A stretch of 64,000 bases of DNA from Rostrohypoxylon terebratum (taxonomy: Eukaryota > Ascomycota > Sordariomycetes > Xylariales > Hypoxylaceae). Made by a program: the position numbers and the translations under genes. Positions 9,890 to 20,600 of the stretch are shown piece by piece. The notes under the pieces are model-generated. The model saw nothing but the letters and a program-made list of their open reading frames with translations. It had not been told where the DNA came from and searched no databases. Location of the stretch: contig MU385859.1 of the NCBI GenBank assembly GCA_022497145.1, positions 310,001-374,000 on the forward strand. The letters are read 5' to 3'. Position 1 is the first letter of the stretch, and each line of letters begins with the position of its first letter.

Positions 9890-10741
9890 ATGGCTCCAAT
9901 CATTCATCTCGTACGACACGCTCAGGGATACCACAATCTCAGCGTCGAAAACCAGCAATTGCCGGACCCGGACCTGACTCCCCTAGGCATTAAACAGTGC
10001 GCAGAGCTTCGCAAGAAGTTTGATGCCCATGATAAGGTCACACATCTTGTCGCATCTCCTATTCGGCGGACATTATGGACTTGCCTACGCTCCTTCGAGC
10101 CGGTGGTGAAGTCCGGTAAGAAGGTGATCGCTCTGCCGGATGCTCAGGAAATCTCAACATTCCCTAGCGATATTGGGTCAGAGCCCGAGAAACTGCAGGA
10201 GGAGTTCGGCGATCAGGTAGACCTAAGCTTGGTCAAAAAAGGATGGAACGATAAGTCGATGGGAAGCAGATACTATCCTGCTCCGGCCGATCTCGAGGTA
10301 AGGGCGCGGGATGTCAGGATATGGCTCCGGGACTTGGCGAACAAGGCTGGAGAAGACGCGCAGATTGTTGTCGTTACTCACGGCGGTATTCTACATTTCC
10401 TAACTAGAGATTGGGATGGAGTTAAGCTGGAGAAAGGCACGTTGCTTATTCATCTGTTTTCTTCCCACCCACGATGTCGATGTGATTACTAATAACAAAC
10501 AGGCACCGGTTGGGAGAACACCGAACTTCGTTCATATGAATTCGAAGATCCAAGTGGCAGGGACCCTGAGGCATCTTTAAAGGAAACCCAAAAGAGCTGG
10601 CGACGCCGGCGAGGAAGCGCAATCCCTCTGACGGAGACAGAACAGCTTCAGATACGACACGCCTTCCGAGCTCTTCTTGATGAGATGAACCAAGCAGATG
10701 AAGAAAGAGCAGCCAAATCCGAGCAAGCCGTGAGCGACTAA
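9890..10741 (+). CDS. Histidine phosphatase, phosphoglycerate mutase-like family
   Basis: This is a branch-1 histidine phosphatase of 261 residues. Exons are 9890-10436 and 10503-10741. Catalytic signatures are visible. The LVRHAQG motif near the start has Arg9 and the nucleophile His10 (RHA in place of the more common RHG). It is followed by SPIRRT (56-61), the acid region around Glu87, and VVVTHGG with the second histidine at 164. Only a GC-AG splice joins the frame correctly to Gly-Thr-Gly-Trp-Glu-Asn-Thr-Glu, the motif expected after the catalytic core. The donor is AAG|GCACGT, the branch region is TTACTAATAAC and the acceptor is ACAG. Without splicing, translation ends at 10492. Fungal members of this family are usually cytosolic phosphatases of uncertain substrate and are not glycolytic mutases. 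The substrate cannot be read from the sequence. The start ATG has a good context (CAACCATGG). Confidence 0.92.
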
Positions 10742-11973
10742 GTAAGAGGGTAAGAGATTGGAATAGGGTATGCGAGGCCTTACCTGATAAGGGTTAGTGG
10801 TTGGAGGGTTGCTCGATATAGAGCACGGGATTAAACCATTGGTTGTTTTACGACTTAAGACTCAGTATTATAACTCTTCTTCAGGGGCATACCTGTCTAC
10901 TACATAGTATTATGTAGATAATCCAGTGTACTATTTATATCCTTACCATCAAGAACATCAGCTTCAAACAACACAACTCCTATTCAACCAGTCTTAAAAC
11001 CGATCAATGTAACATAGACCTACTAGGTAGAGTTATGTCTCTCTCCTCCAAACTCCTCAACTGTCGTTTTCACCCAACATGCGGGGATAGCTTGAGAAGT
11101 CGCATTGGAAGGCAGCAATGACAAATATGGGTCGACAGCAGCGCCGGACGTAACCCTATGGGAAACTTGAGTTGGGGATAATTCTCTCTGTTACCTATTC
11201 GCTATTAAATACCTACTAGGTATGTAATAGTCGCGGCCTGCTAACATCATGAACAAGTCATCGCGCCTTGTTACGAACTTTGTTTCTCAAGGTCATTTGG
11301 TAGTTACGCAAGTGCCATGGACTCGTACCTGCTTGAATCCATGATAATTACCTCAAGTCTTCATACATGCAGTTGCTCGCCTACAACCGCTTCAAGGTTG
11401 TGATTTCCAGTATCTACCTCCTAGCTAGTCAAACCAAATGTCCATCGCATTATAATAAAATTTAAATTGCTCCTGCTTGCCTTTAGATAGGCAGTATTGG
11501 CTACCACTAGGGCAGTCACGGATTGATCCATAGCAAATGATCGACTAACATAGAAAGCCAAAGTTCAGGCCGTATCTAGAGGGTGCGATTGCCATAGGAC
11601 AGAGTGGTGAATGAGAGAAGCTCAAAGTGAATAACTTAATTACCGTTAGCTGATAAACACCTGAGGTGAACATTGAACTTTCTCCGCTCAAGGTTCGTTT
11701 CATAGCTACCCACGCAGGACTGTCTTGGAGAAGGAGGTAACCGTCAGCTCTGAACGTAAACTTCAAGGCATCAGCTCAACAGTTTCTAATCTCAATTCTC
11801 AATTCCCGATTCTCGATTACAACAATCTGAATTTCATCAAACATAGGCACAGCGAATGACTTGAACGTACCAAGTCTCTTACTTCTGATTGTCCTTCACT
11901 TCAACACTCAACACAATACTTTCGTTTCTTTCATTCGCTCTCTTTTGCAATCTTGCCAAGAGACGGGACAATC
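10742..11973. other. Intergenic stretch
   Basis: This lies between two genes on the same strand. It contains TAGGTA-type microsatellite fragments and an AT-rich patch near 11450-11465. The right end (about 11770-11973) is CT-rich and CAA-rich, typical of a fungal 5' leader. No coding signal was seen on either strand. Confidence 0.55.
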
Positions 11974-13403
11974 ATGAGATCGACATCATATTTAGGATGC
12001 TTCGCCTCCTTAGCCACTGTTGCTGTCTCGACGGGGAATGATTTCGACCTGCATCCGGTTCTAGCCCCTGGCTGTGACAAGACAGAACTTGCTAACATTG
12101 TACCATCTACCAATGTCAATCTTGACTATGGTATAGACGGATTGGACGCTCCTGTCGGCCCCCTCAGCAGCGTCAGCATCAACTTACAAGCCAACCAACC
12201 TGTGGTGCTTCTTGAGACGATCGGTACGGTATCCAGTGTTTCCTGCACCCGCAACATGGTGACCATCTCTTTCCACACTGCAGATGCATTTGAGCATTCG
12301 ACTTTGGCATGGCCACGCGATGGCAAATTTTATCTCATCACAAACCACCTGGGCAACTGTGACGCTTGGGACGAGAGGGGAATCTACCAAGTCAATAGCC
12401 TTAGCTGGGACGACGGTTCTATGGCCGTAAAGGCGCAAACACAGAAAACAAGCTTGGCCAGCATAGCAAGTAGGTTTTATCAAATCCGAGATATTGGCAC
12501 GATCATCTGTGCTAACATTAGTCCAAAGTGTCCATAGGAGTCGATCTCGCTCACCCCCAAGATTCGACAATAGATAATCCTGGGAACATCACATTCGACG
12601 AACCCGGACTCAACGTTGCTTCCAACTTTACAATTCCTTCAGGCACCGTTATGTTCGAAAAGGACCCAGTTTTCTCTGCCGCGTCTAATGGGGGTTACCT
12701 CAGTGACGCTGCTGTAATCCGTGGCCACTTTGATTTCAACGTCCCTTCCCAACAGGTAGAGAGCCTTTGGTTCAACATAGATGCAGCATTCTTCGGTAAC
12801 TTAGCTGTCACTTTTAACCTCTCGGGACCCTTAGATAACAGCAATTTCAATTTCACTCCTGGGACATTCCTGCCAAGCTCCATCAACATCCCTGGCATAT
12901 TCAGTCTCGAGCCGGCGCTTCATTGGGTTATTGGCGCCGATGTTGGTACCACCGGTCCCGTACTGCACAATAGCAATATCACGGTGACGATCCCCGATGG
13001 CCATGTGCATGTTGACTTTATGAACAACACTGCTTCTCGTGCAGTCGGTTGGGGATCACGCCTTACATCGACCGTCACCACAGAGAAGGCAGCTTCAGGC
13101 CATCTATCTCCGTACACTGATTTCTCTATTGAGCTATCCCTGAATATATTGGAAGGCCTCTTCAAGACCACAGGCGGGGTATCAGCGAAATCACAATTCA
13201 TTAACGAGATTAACATGGTGAAAAGCCAATCGCGTGTCAGAAAAGCTGACCATATGCTTTCACTAAGGAACGTAACATGCAACAGCGGATTCGAACTTCG
13301 CTCCGATTTCAACTTCAGCGTGTCAGCGTATGTTGTCGACAAGTGGAATATTTCGCTTTATAACACGTTGATTCCTGTGGCCGACGAGTGTTATCACTTT
13401 TAA
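11974..13403 (+). CDS. Secreted glycoprotein, DUF7029-like
   Basis: Exons are 11974-12469 and 12529-13403, giving 456 residues. The start is the first true ATG, and the frame upstream of it opens only with a TTG. The 59-bp intron has a GTAGGT donor, a GCTAAC branch site and an AAAG acceptor. Other acceptors nearby break the frame, while this one creates a clean Ala-Met-Ser-Ile junction. Residues 1-19 are a plausible signal peptide (MRSTSYLGCFASLATVAVS). The first half carries a pattern I associate with the fungal DUF7029 family: Val-Ser-Cys, then a Trp-Pro-x-Asp-Gly segment and Asp-Glu-Arg-Gly-Ile-Tyr. The second half may correspond to the DUF7223 partner domain. There are about nine N-glycosylation sequons and a few paired-looking cysteines. 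No transmembrane segment or GPI signal is evident, so it is probably extracellular or wall-associated. The function of the family is unknown. Confidence 0.85.
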
Positions 13404-13985
13404 TACCTCATTTGACCAGAAGTCAAATAATCGATGGCGATCTGCAAAGCATGTGAGCCTCAGCATCATAATTCAAATTTGTAGCTTTACTGAGGTATAT
13501 GACTTTAGAGGTGAGCTAGAGTATCAGAAGGGGAGAACAATATTAGCAAGGCAGCGGCTGACTCGATGTGAAGGTTGGGAGGTTGGAATCTACGTATTTT
13601 AGTTATCCCTCCAAGAAAACGATTATGTAACTCTTAGCAGTATGTGCACGGACCATAAATGGAACTAGACTGGGGATTGCTGTGTGGCGACGAATCACGG
13701 GAAGTTTTCGTATTTCGTACTCTGCCTTTTCTCCAAAGCTACAATGAATCGTCAATCTTGGTTTGAGTCATCGGTCTCGAGCACCTAGATACACAAGCTA
13801 ATAGACAAGATATCTCTCATTTCCCTTCCGACCCAAACGTGAATATCTACCTCTTCTTCATATTATTCTTTCACATCTAGCTTCGTGCCGAAACTCATCT
13901 TATAAGTAGAAAGTTATTCCCCTTAACTAGTAACCCCATTGCCCCTTTTTTTCTTGCATGACAAATATCATTATTCCCTCTTATC
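13404..13985. other. Intergenic stretch with promoter of the CHY-finger gene
   Basis: The stretch separates two genes on the same strand. The right part is rich in C and T (for example 13850-13980), as expected of a fungal promoter and leader. No TATA box or coding signal is clear. Confidence 0.5.
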
Positions 13986-16233
13986 ATGATTTCAATAAAA
14001 GATCTTCCTGAAGGCGCCATTGACGGACGCCAAGCTGTAGCCATTCCCGCGGGTGATGTAATGTCGAGACCAGTCCCAGAATCGCAGACCCAGGACCCGC
14101 GAAAGTATCAGCTGGAACAAATCAAGAGGCGTTACTCTCCTATTCAAAACACACTACAAGATGATACAACAAATCTCTTTTTTAACCTTAGACCATCAGA
14201 CCCAGATTTCCCTTTTGAATTGGACCATCTAGAATGCGAACTTCAGATCCCAGCTTCCTATCCCGAGAAACCTCCTATTCTCCGTATCAAGAATAAGGAT
14301 ATCCCTCGCGGATTCGCCGTTAACATCGAGAAAGGATGGGATAAGCTCGTTCAAGATAATCAGAGCTTTACTCTTCTAGCTTTAACCAATGCTTTGGACA
14401 AGAACCTGGAAACGTTTCTTTCCGAGAGAAAGGCCGAGACCGTGACTATGGTATCCTTCAAGGATACGCGACATATTGATAGTTTAGCAACTGCGTTAGG
14501 CGAGTCTGCTATTATTTCAGCACCTAAAACGCCACCAAAGCCAGCAGTGGCGCCGCGTAAGCCCTACGTGCCAGAGATATTTACAGAGGAGCAAATTGCG
14601 GAGGCAAAAGCAAAACGAGCTCAGGATACTAGCCGACTGCAGGCACGAATGCGTGATGTGCCCTTCTACAAAAAGTCCGCGGATGGGTTGGTTTACACGT
14701 TACGTCTTCGGCCCACTCATCCAGAAGAAATGCCTCATCGATTGAAGTATTTGCAGACGCTCCAGCTGATCGTCCCCCTGCTCTACCCGTTACACCCGCC
14801 TAAGATACTCTTCAACAATGTTGCCGGGGTAGACGTCGAGCCCCTGGAGGAAGCATTCACAAAATTGGCTATTGAGAAAAAGCATCTACCTTTAATGACG
14901 ATCTTGAACCACTTCGCATGTTCCATGCATAGAATTGCCAAGGAATGCGGCGCGGGAGAAGAGGAAACGCGGCCTGCTAGTACCCGTGAAAAGCAAGCGG
15001 ATGATGGCAAGGGTAAGGAAACGGGCCGACAAGAGAAGGCTTCTGCGGGCGTCGATGAGAAAAGCCACATCCACGTCATCCCTCGGCCTCCGGAGTGGGA
15101 TATTGGTAATACCGCGGGGTCAGAGGACTCCGACAGCGAGTACTGGGACTCAGAAGACGACTCCGACGGCGGCGCGGCCGTAGACACAGGGGCCAAGCCC
15201 GAGAGTAATGGTGCCGTATTCCCACACGGTGAAGAGCACGTCGAGAAGGGGACGGCGATATCGTTCCCTAACGTCGAACTATACCACGTCGACCTCCTCG
15301 AGATAACGGACCTGAATTTGCAAGTCAAGTGCTCGCGATGCAGGACGGTCAATAGAGCAGATCACCTCAAGTCGAATGTGGAGCAGAAGGGTAGTTGCAC
15401 GAAATGCAACGCGCCATTAGCGTACAGGTTCCGTCCGGAGTTCGTCCATCGGAACTCCGCTAGAGCCGGGTTCGTTGACGTGGCGGGCTGCACGGTTCAT
15501 GATATGACGGCTAGGTGCGTTTCCCCTCCCTCCCTCCCTACCTCTCCCTTCCTCCCGTCCGCTCTTTCGAACCACCACCCTTTCCCCCGTGGCAAAAGTC
15601 GATATTCCCGCATAGGCACGAGGTACTGGTTAGGTTGGATAGATACACGCTAACGCACTCTTGCCCCTTTCTAGCACCATAACCCCTACCTGCGGCCTCT
15701 GCTCGCAGCCAAGCCACGAGCTGTTCACCCCGCAAGGTGAGCTCATGCGCAACGTGTGCCGGCACTGCCACGCACGCTTCCATTTCCTGATCCCCAGCGT
15801 CAAGTTCCTCGTCATCACGCCGGGGGCCGAGCCCCCGGCCCTCTCGCAGCACAAGCGCCGCGTCGAGCGGCTGGGGTACCACCACGGCGAGCCGTTGCCC
15901 GGCAGGGGCACGTGTCCGCATTACCGCCGCTCGTACCGCTGGTTCCGGTTCTCGTGCTGCGGCAAGGTGCACGCGTGCGACCGGTGTCATGACGAGGAGG
16001 AGGACCACGTGTATGAGAGGGCGGAGAGGATGGTGTGCGGTTGGTGCAGCCGCGAACAGAGGTATGCGGTCGATACGTGTGTGTATTGTGGGAGGGCCGT
16101 GGTTGGGAAGAGGGGGACGGGCTTTTGGGAGGGCGGGAAGGGGACGCGGGATAAGGGCGTCATGAGTAGGAAGGATAAGAGGAAGTTCAGACGGGTTGGG
16201 GGGAGCGAGGGCGCGAGGGAGAGGTGGTTATAA
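13986..16233 (+). CDS. RWD-RWD-CHY zinc finger protein
   Basis: Exons are 13986-15514 and 15675-16233. The 160-bp intron (GTGCGT donor, GCTAACG branch, CTAG acceptor) is placed so that the frame enters Thr-Pro-Thr-Cys-Gly-Leu-Cys, giving 695 residues. Two segments look like RWD folds with the YP..PP signature: about 40-150 (SYPEKPP) and about 225-320 (LYPLHPP). They are followed by an acidic linker (about 378-396) and a Cys pair region (CSRC...CTKC, 449-474). The CHY zinc finger follows: Cys516/Cys519, Cys538/Cys541, then CPHY at 590-593, paired cysteines 604-605, CDRCH 611-615, and CGWC and CVYC near 631-648. CHY fingers bind zinc and occur in ubiquitin ligases (RCHY1 type) and in yeast Hot13. 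No RING is visible here, so a ligase role is not supported. The last exon is much more GC-rich than the first. Confidence 0.9.
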
Positions 16234-17604
16234 GAGGGGAGAGGGCTTTTCGAGCAACTACTGGCAGTTTGTATGGTTACTGCACTCCTGAGCTAGTCAC
16301 CTAGACGTCAGTATAACTTACAAAATATGTTTGGCTACAACACTCCCTCCTGTTTATTCGTGATACCAATCAGCTCAATGATTAACTGTCTACTTTTCAT
16401 GTTCACTTGGAAAATCTTACAGGCTCTATGGCTACCTGGTACCTAGAATCTAGATATATCAAAACATACCTAACATCGTCTAACACCAAGTTTATTGCGA
16501 AAATAAGGATTGGCTCTTATATCACTATCATACACCAGTGCTCGTTTATATCAGAAGTCTCTTTCCTACCGAGTCTACATGCAAGAACAAGTCGCTTGAA
16601 GGTCATCATTTTCGGGAGATCTCAACAGTAAAAGTTAGGTACCTGCTTAACATTAGGTCTAATGATGACCTTCAAATCTCTACAATGGACACTATCTGAG
16701 ACATCCTTTCCTAAAATGTCTATTGAACAGCCCCTCGATCGACTTTGATACGGCTTCCAGCTCGCGGGGGTTAAGCGCCTCGATGTCTTAAGCGCTTAAC
16801 ACAAGTCAGCAGATGCTGCTGTGGCGTTTAATACATGGCTTTCATTAGCACAATATTTATTCAAGATGGATTTTATTCAAATCACAATATGGTAATTTAT
16901 CACGACAACTCGATTTACGGTACCTGCATCGCCATCTGTTGAATCATGTTTCACCTCCAGCCCTAAAAGGTGGTCGATCCTCGCGATCGTTGCTGAAAAT
17001 ACCATCGCACAGCGGAAACTTGCCGTTACGAGGCTTCGGTTCGAGCAAAGTAACGTAGCTTCATGAGATAAGACGACGCTCTTGGGTTCGGCTCGAAGCG
17101 AAGTATCAAAGCTACTAGCAGGTTCGGGCTTTGATAATGTGACAACTCGGGATTGTTCGGTGTCACCTTTGCCGGTCAGAGGGTATATTTGGTGATATTA
17201 ATATCGGAGTATCTTATTTTATTCTACCTTAACATGTAGATATTCACCTCAAAAATGGAATAAAAAAATACGATAAATAATAAAAAATGAATATTCTATT
17301 TTACAGGTCCCTGTATATCTCACATTCGCCTCCACCTTTACCAGTGCCTCTGCGTCGGTACTTTACATCGGTGCATATGTCGTGTACGGCGAAACCCTTG
17401 TATGTACTGTTCGATCATCCCTGAAGCGACAGCGACACATCATATTCCAGCTTTCTCCAGAGGTCCACGCGAACCCTCATCCCAAGCCACGGCCTTGGGA
17501 CCAGCCTCGCCAACTTTCGGGTGTTGAGGACGGAGTTCTTTCCTGCTTCTTGGTTTCCCAAACGAGCCTCTTCATTCCCCATTAATCATTTATCAACTAC
17601 CGTC

Positions 17605-17622
17605 CCCTGGTTCGAACCAGGG
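17605..17622. repeat. 18-bp perfect palindrome
   Basis: CCCTGGTTCGAACCAGGG equals its own reverse complement. The TTCGAA centre resembles a tRNA T-loop, but the stem and loop lengths do not fit a T-arm and no other tRNA arm flanks it. It could be a dimeric transcription-factor site or a chance palindrome. Confidence 0.9.
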
Positions 17623-20600
17623 AGCGAACGCATGCCCCCCCCCTTGCCCAAAACTACCCGGATGCATCCTGTTTCCTTCCGCCTGGAACCCAGCGTCGCA
17701 TTACTGGGGGAGCCGCAAAAAGCGGATGCGGCCTTGGGACCATGGGCGTCTCCCCCTACATAGTAGTTGCCTGGCAGCCTGGGTCAGGACAAGAAATGAT
17801 CGCGACACCCGTCATTTACTAGGTCATTTACGACCGGGAACTTTTTGCATGCACCGGGTACTACATTTGGCAAGAAACAGGGCACCGTCGCGAGTCTCTT
17901 TCCGCTTTCGATCCTCGATAGCCGACGAACGCGACAGTTCACGTCCGTGCTTCCCTATCAAGTCTTGCACGTAGAAACGCCCAGATTCCCCCACCGGCGT
18001 GACGGACGGGTCAAAGGAGATTGGCGATAATGCCTGATTAACTTCTTACCCGCCATATCTGTGCCATATTATGGCGTAGCCCCCCCCCTCTGTATTGTAC
18101 CATTCACTGCTCTACCATAGTAGTAGTGGGCCTATTAGCTGTCTAGACTCTAGACTCTACCAGAGTGCGGTGTACCTAGGTCAATAGGGCATCGCAAGCG
18201 AAGGGGGGTGCTACGGGTCCCGTAACCAGTCGTCCTGGCGTCGCCTGGCGAGCCCGAGGACGTGGCCCTGGCGATTCAGTGTGTTCCAGAACCCACGGAA
18301 TAGCGTATCGGCCCTTCCCCCAGCGCCCATCGAGCCCAGTGTTTTGGGCTTGGGTACGTTAATTTATGGGCTGTTATTCGCAAGGTCTGTCCCCGGGACG
18401 ACGACTCCAGTCGTTTACTATGAGTATCCTATCATATTCGCGGATGCACGACTCCGCTCATATTTTTTCTTTTGTTTTGTGATATTTCTCATGCGAGGAG
18501 GCGTACATACTAGGTGGGAGGACAGAGATTGACGAAATCTAGATCGGGGGCGCTGATGGTGATTGTTGTGTTGTGTGTGCCGTGTAACTTGATGGTACTT
18601 CATGCATCTCGCAATGCAAACGAAAGGGGATTCGATCTTGGATCTGTGGCGCTGGCCCGTCCCGTCCCTGTGGCGTGGCTAGGTACGCGGCGTGCGTATG
18701 CGAGATTCCTTGCCAACACCGGTGTATTCGTCGGTCAGCGCTGGCTGAGGAATCATTGGTCCTCTTTACCTGCACCTAGACAAAGTACAGTACCTAAGTC
18801 AGCCGTCCGCGCGTTTCCGCCGCGGCGGTGGCGTTCGCGATGGATGACACGGGCGTGCTGGATTTGTGGTGAGGCGTCAGCCTCCTATGTAATGCATACC
18901 TATCTGCCTAGGACCTAGGTATTATTTTCTCCGTCGCCAAAGGTACATCATGCGATACGGCCGATCTGCTGCCAGCTCACGATTCGTATTTATCGATCAA
19001 ACAATGTCTCAAATGACAAATGTCCATGTGCCAAGCGCGTTTCGCAGAGCTGCAGGACGTAGCGAATTTCCAAGTTGTCGTCCCACAGGAGCGGCGCGGT
19101 CTCTTATCACCCCTCATGGCCCATCCCCCTTACCTAGTACCTACTACGTAGTATGTACACGTCTGCATGCGCAAATTGCCGACGCAAATCCGGGGAGACG
19201 ACACAGTAGCATTGCATCAGAAGCCAATCAGGTGATCGGCAATAAATATGAATTCTGCCGATTGTAGTAGTGGTACTAATAATCCATGGATGGATATAGT
19301 AGTAGGTATTTGTAGCTCCGCGGGCTTGCAGTGATAAGAATTCTCCAGTACGGGACTAAAAGAGGAGCCGACTGATTGCGACATTCACCAGCGCGCCGCA
19401 TGTGCCTCTCACTACATAGTAGAGGATTAGTTATCCGTGCAGTTGGGATGCTTAGGGTGTATTGGTTGGATGGTTGGTCCAGCTCCTACGGCTCAGTACA
19501 TGCTCTCCACGGCTTTCTGTCTTACTAACCAAGCACACACCGACTTCTACAATCTCAACTCCATTACAATACAGAATCGAGTTATCGAAATCCTACGCGG
19601 GATGGCGAAGACCGTTTCCCGTGCCCTCCCACCCCAAATCCCCCATCCCGCCGTCGCGCCATCGCGCTGTGTCACGCAGTGGGCGGTGCGGTAATATCCG
19701 TAGGGCGGGACGGAAAAGGCTGTTATTTCATTGGCCAGTTTCTTCTTAAGCTTCTGACACGCTGACAGGAACCCAAAGAAGCAAAAACGTGAGCACTCTA
19801 CGACGTACTCTGAAGTTGGGGGTTTGTTCATTTTGGGGTCAACCTCCTCTTACAGGGATGACGAGGACGAAATAGGCAGGGAGAAGCTTAATTACCTTCC
19901 TCTTCCGGCAAGAGGTGACTGATTCAAGCCAGTCACGCCTCTCACCGATGGAAACATGAGTTAGTCTCTAACAAGGGTTTAAAAATAATGCAAATTCATT
20001 GGTCGCTGGGATGCTTTATTTCTGAATCCTTGATAGGATGATGCCACATGGGCTGGTCCCATCGGAGTTACTGTTTTGCTGGTCCCTGCATTGCCATGAC
20101 TCGCCATCTGTGTTTCATTCCTTTTTACTTCTTTCGTTCGCTGAAGGATCCAGCGAAGGTCTCACATTGCCATAGTCGATTACTAACTGGATCCCACAGG
20201 CTCTCTTCACGTCCCAATCCAGACATATTCGACTGCTATACTACCACACATATACTACATATATGCACGTTTGTAAATTATTATCCACTATTGGCTGTGA
20301 TAGCAGCATTTTGGCATTAGTAGTTGGTATAACTCAGTGTTTTATATAGTTACCATACCAAACTATCGTGAACGATGGCATTACATAGTTTGGTTTTGCC
20401 TCAGTATTACCTTTGTAGATACTAGAAAGATATAATTGGTATAAAACACCCATGCGAGGGCCTATTGTTAGTGCCTTCGTAGGATGATGTCCCTAACAAA
20501 AGAATGCTTATTTTCACTTGAAGTTTAGTACATACCGGTAGAGATAAACAGGGGTAGCATTCATAGATCACTCAATATTTTTGTAAAGAAAAATTAATAA

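Noticed and set aside
11953..11973. Upstream extension of the secreted-protein frame
   Set aside because: It would begin at TTG. The ATG at 11974 is followed directly by a good signal peptide.
14783..15352. A 189-codon open frame on the minus strand
   Set aside because: It lies wholly antisense to the first exon of the CHY-finger gene, whose frame has clear domains. The antisense product is Ser/Arg/Pro-rich without motifs.
15538..16008. A 156-codon minus-strand frame
   Set aside because: It is a shadow of the GC-rich last exon of the CHY-finger gene, where few stops occur in any frame.
17605..17622. T-arm of a tRNA
   Set aside because: The palindrome has six-base arms with a six-base centre. 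A T-arm needs five plus seven, and no other tRNA arms are nearby.
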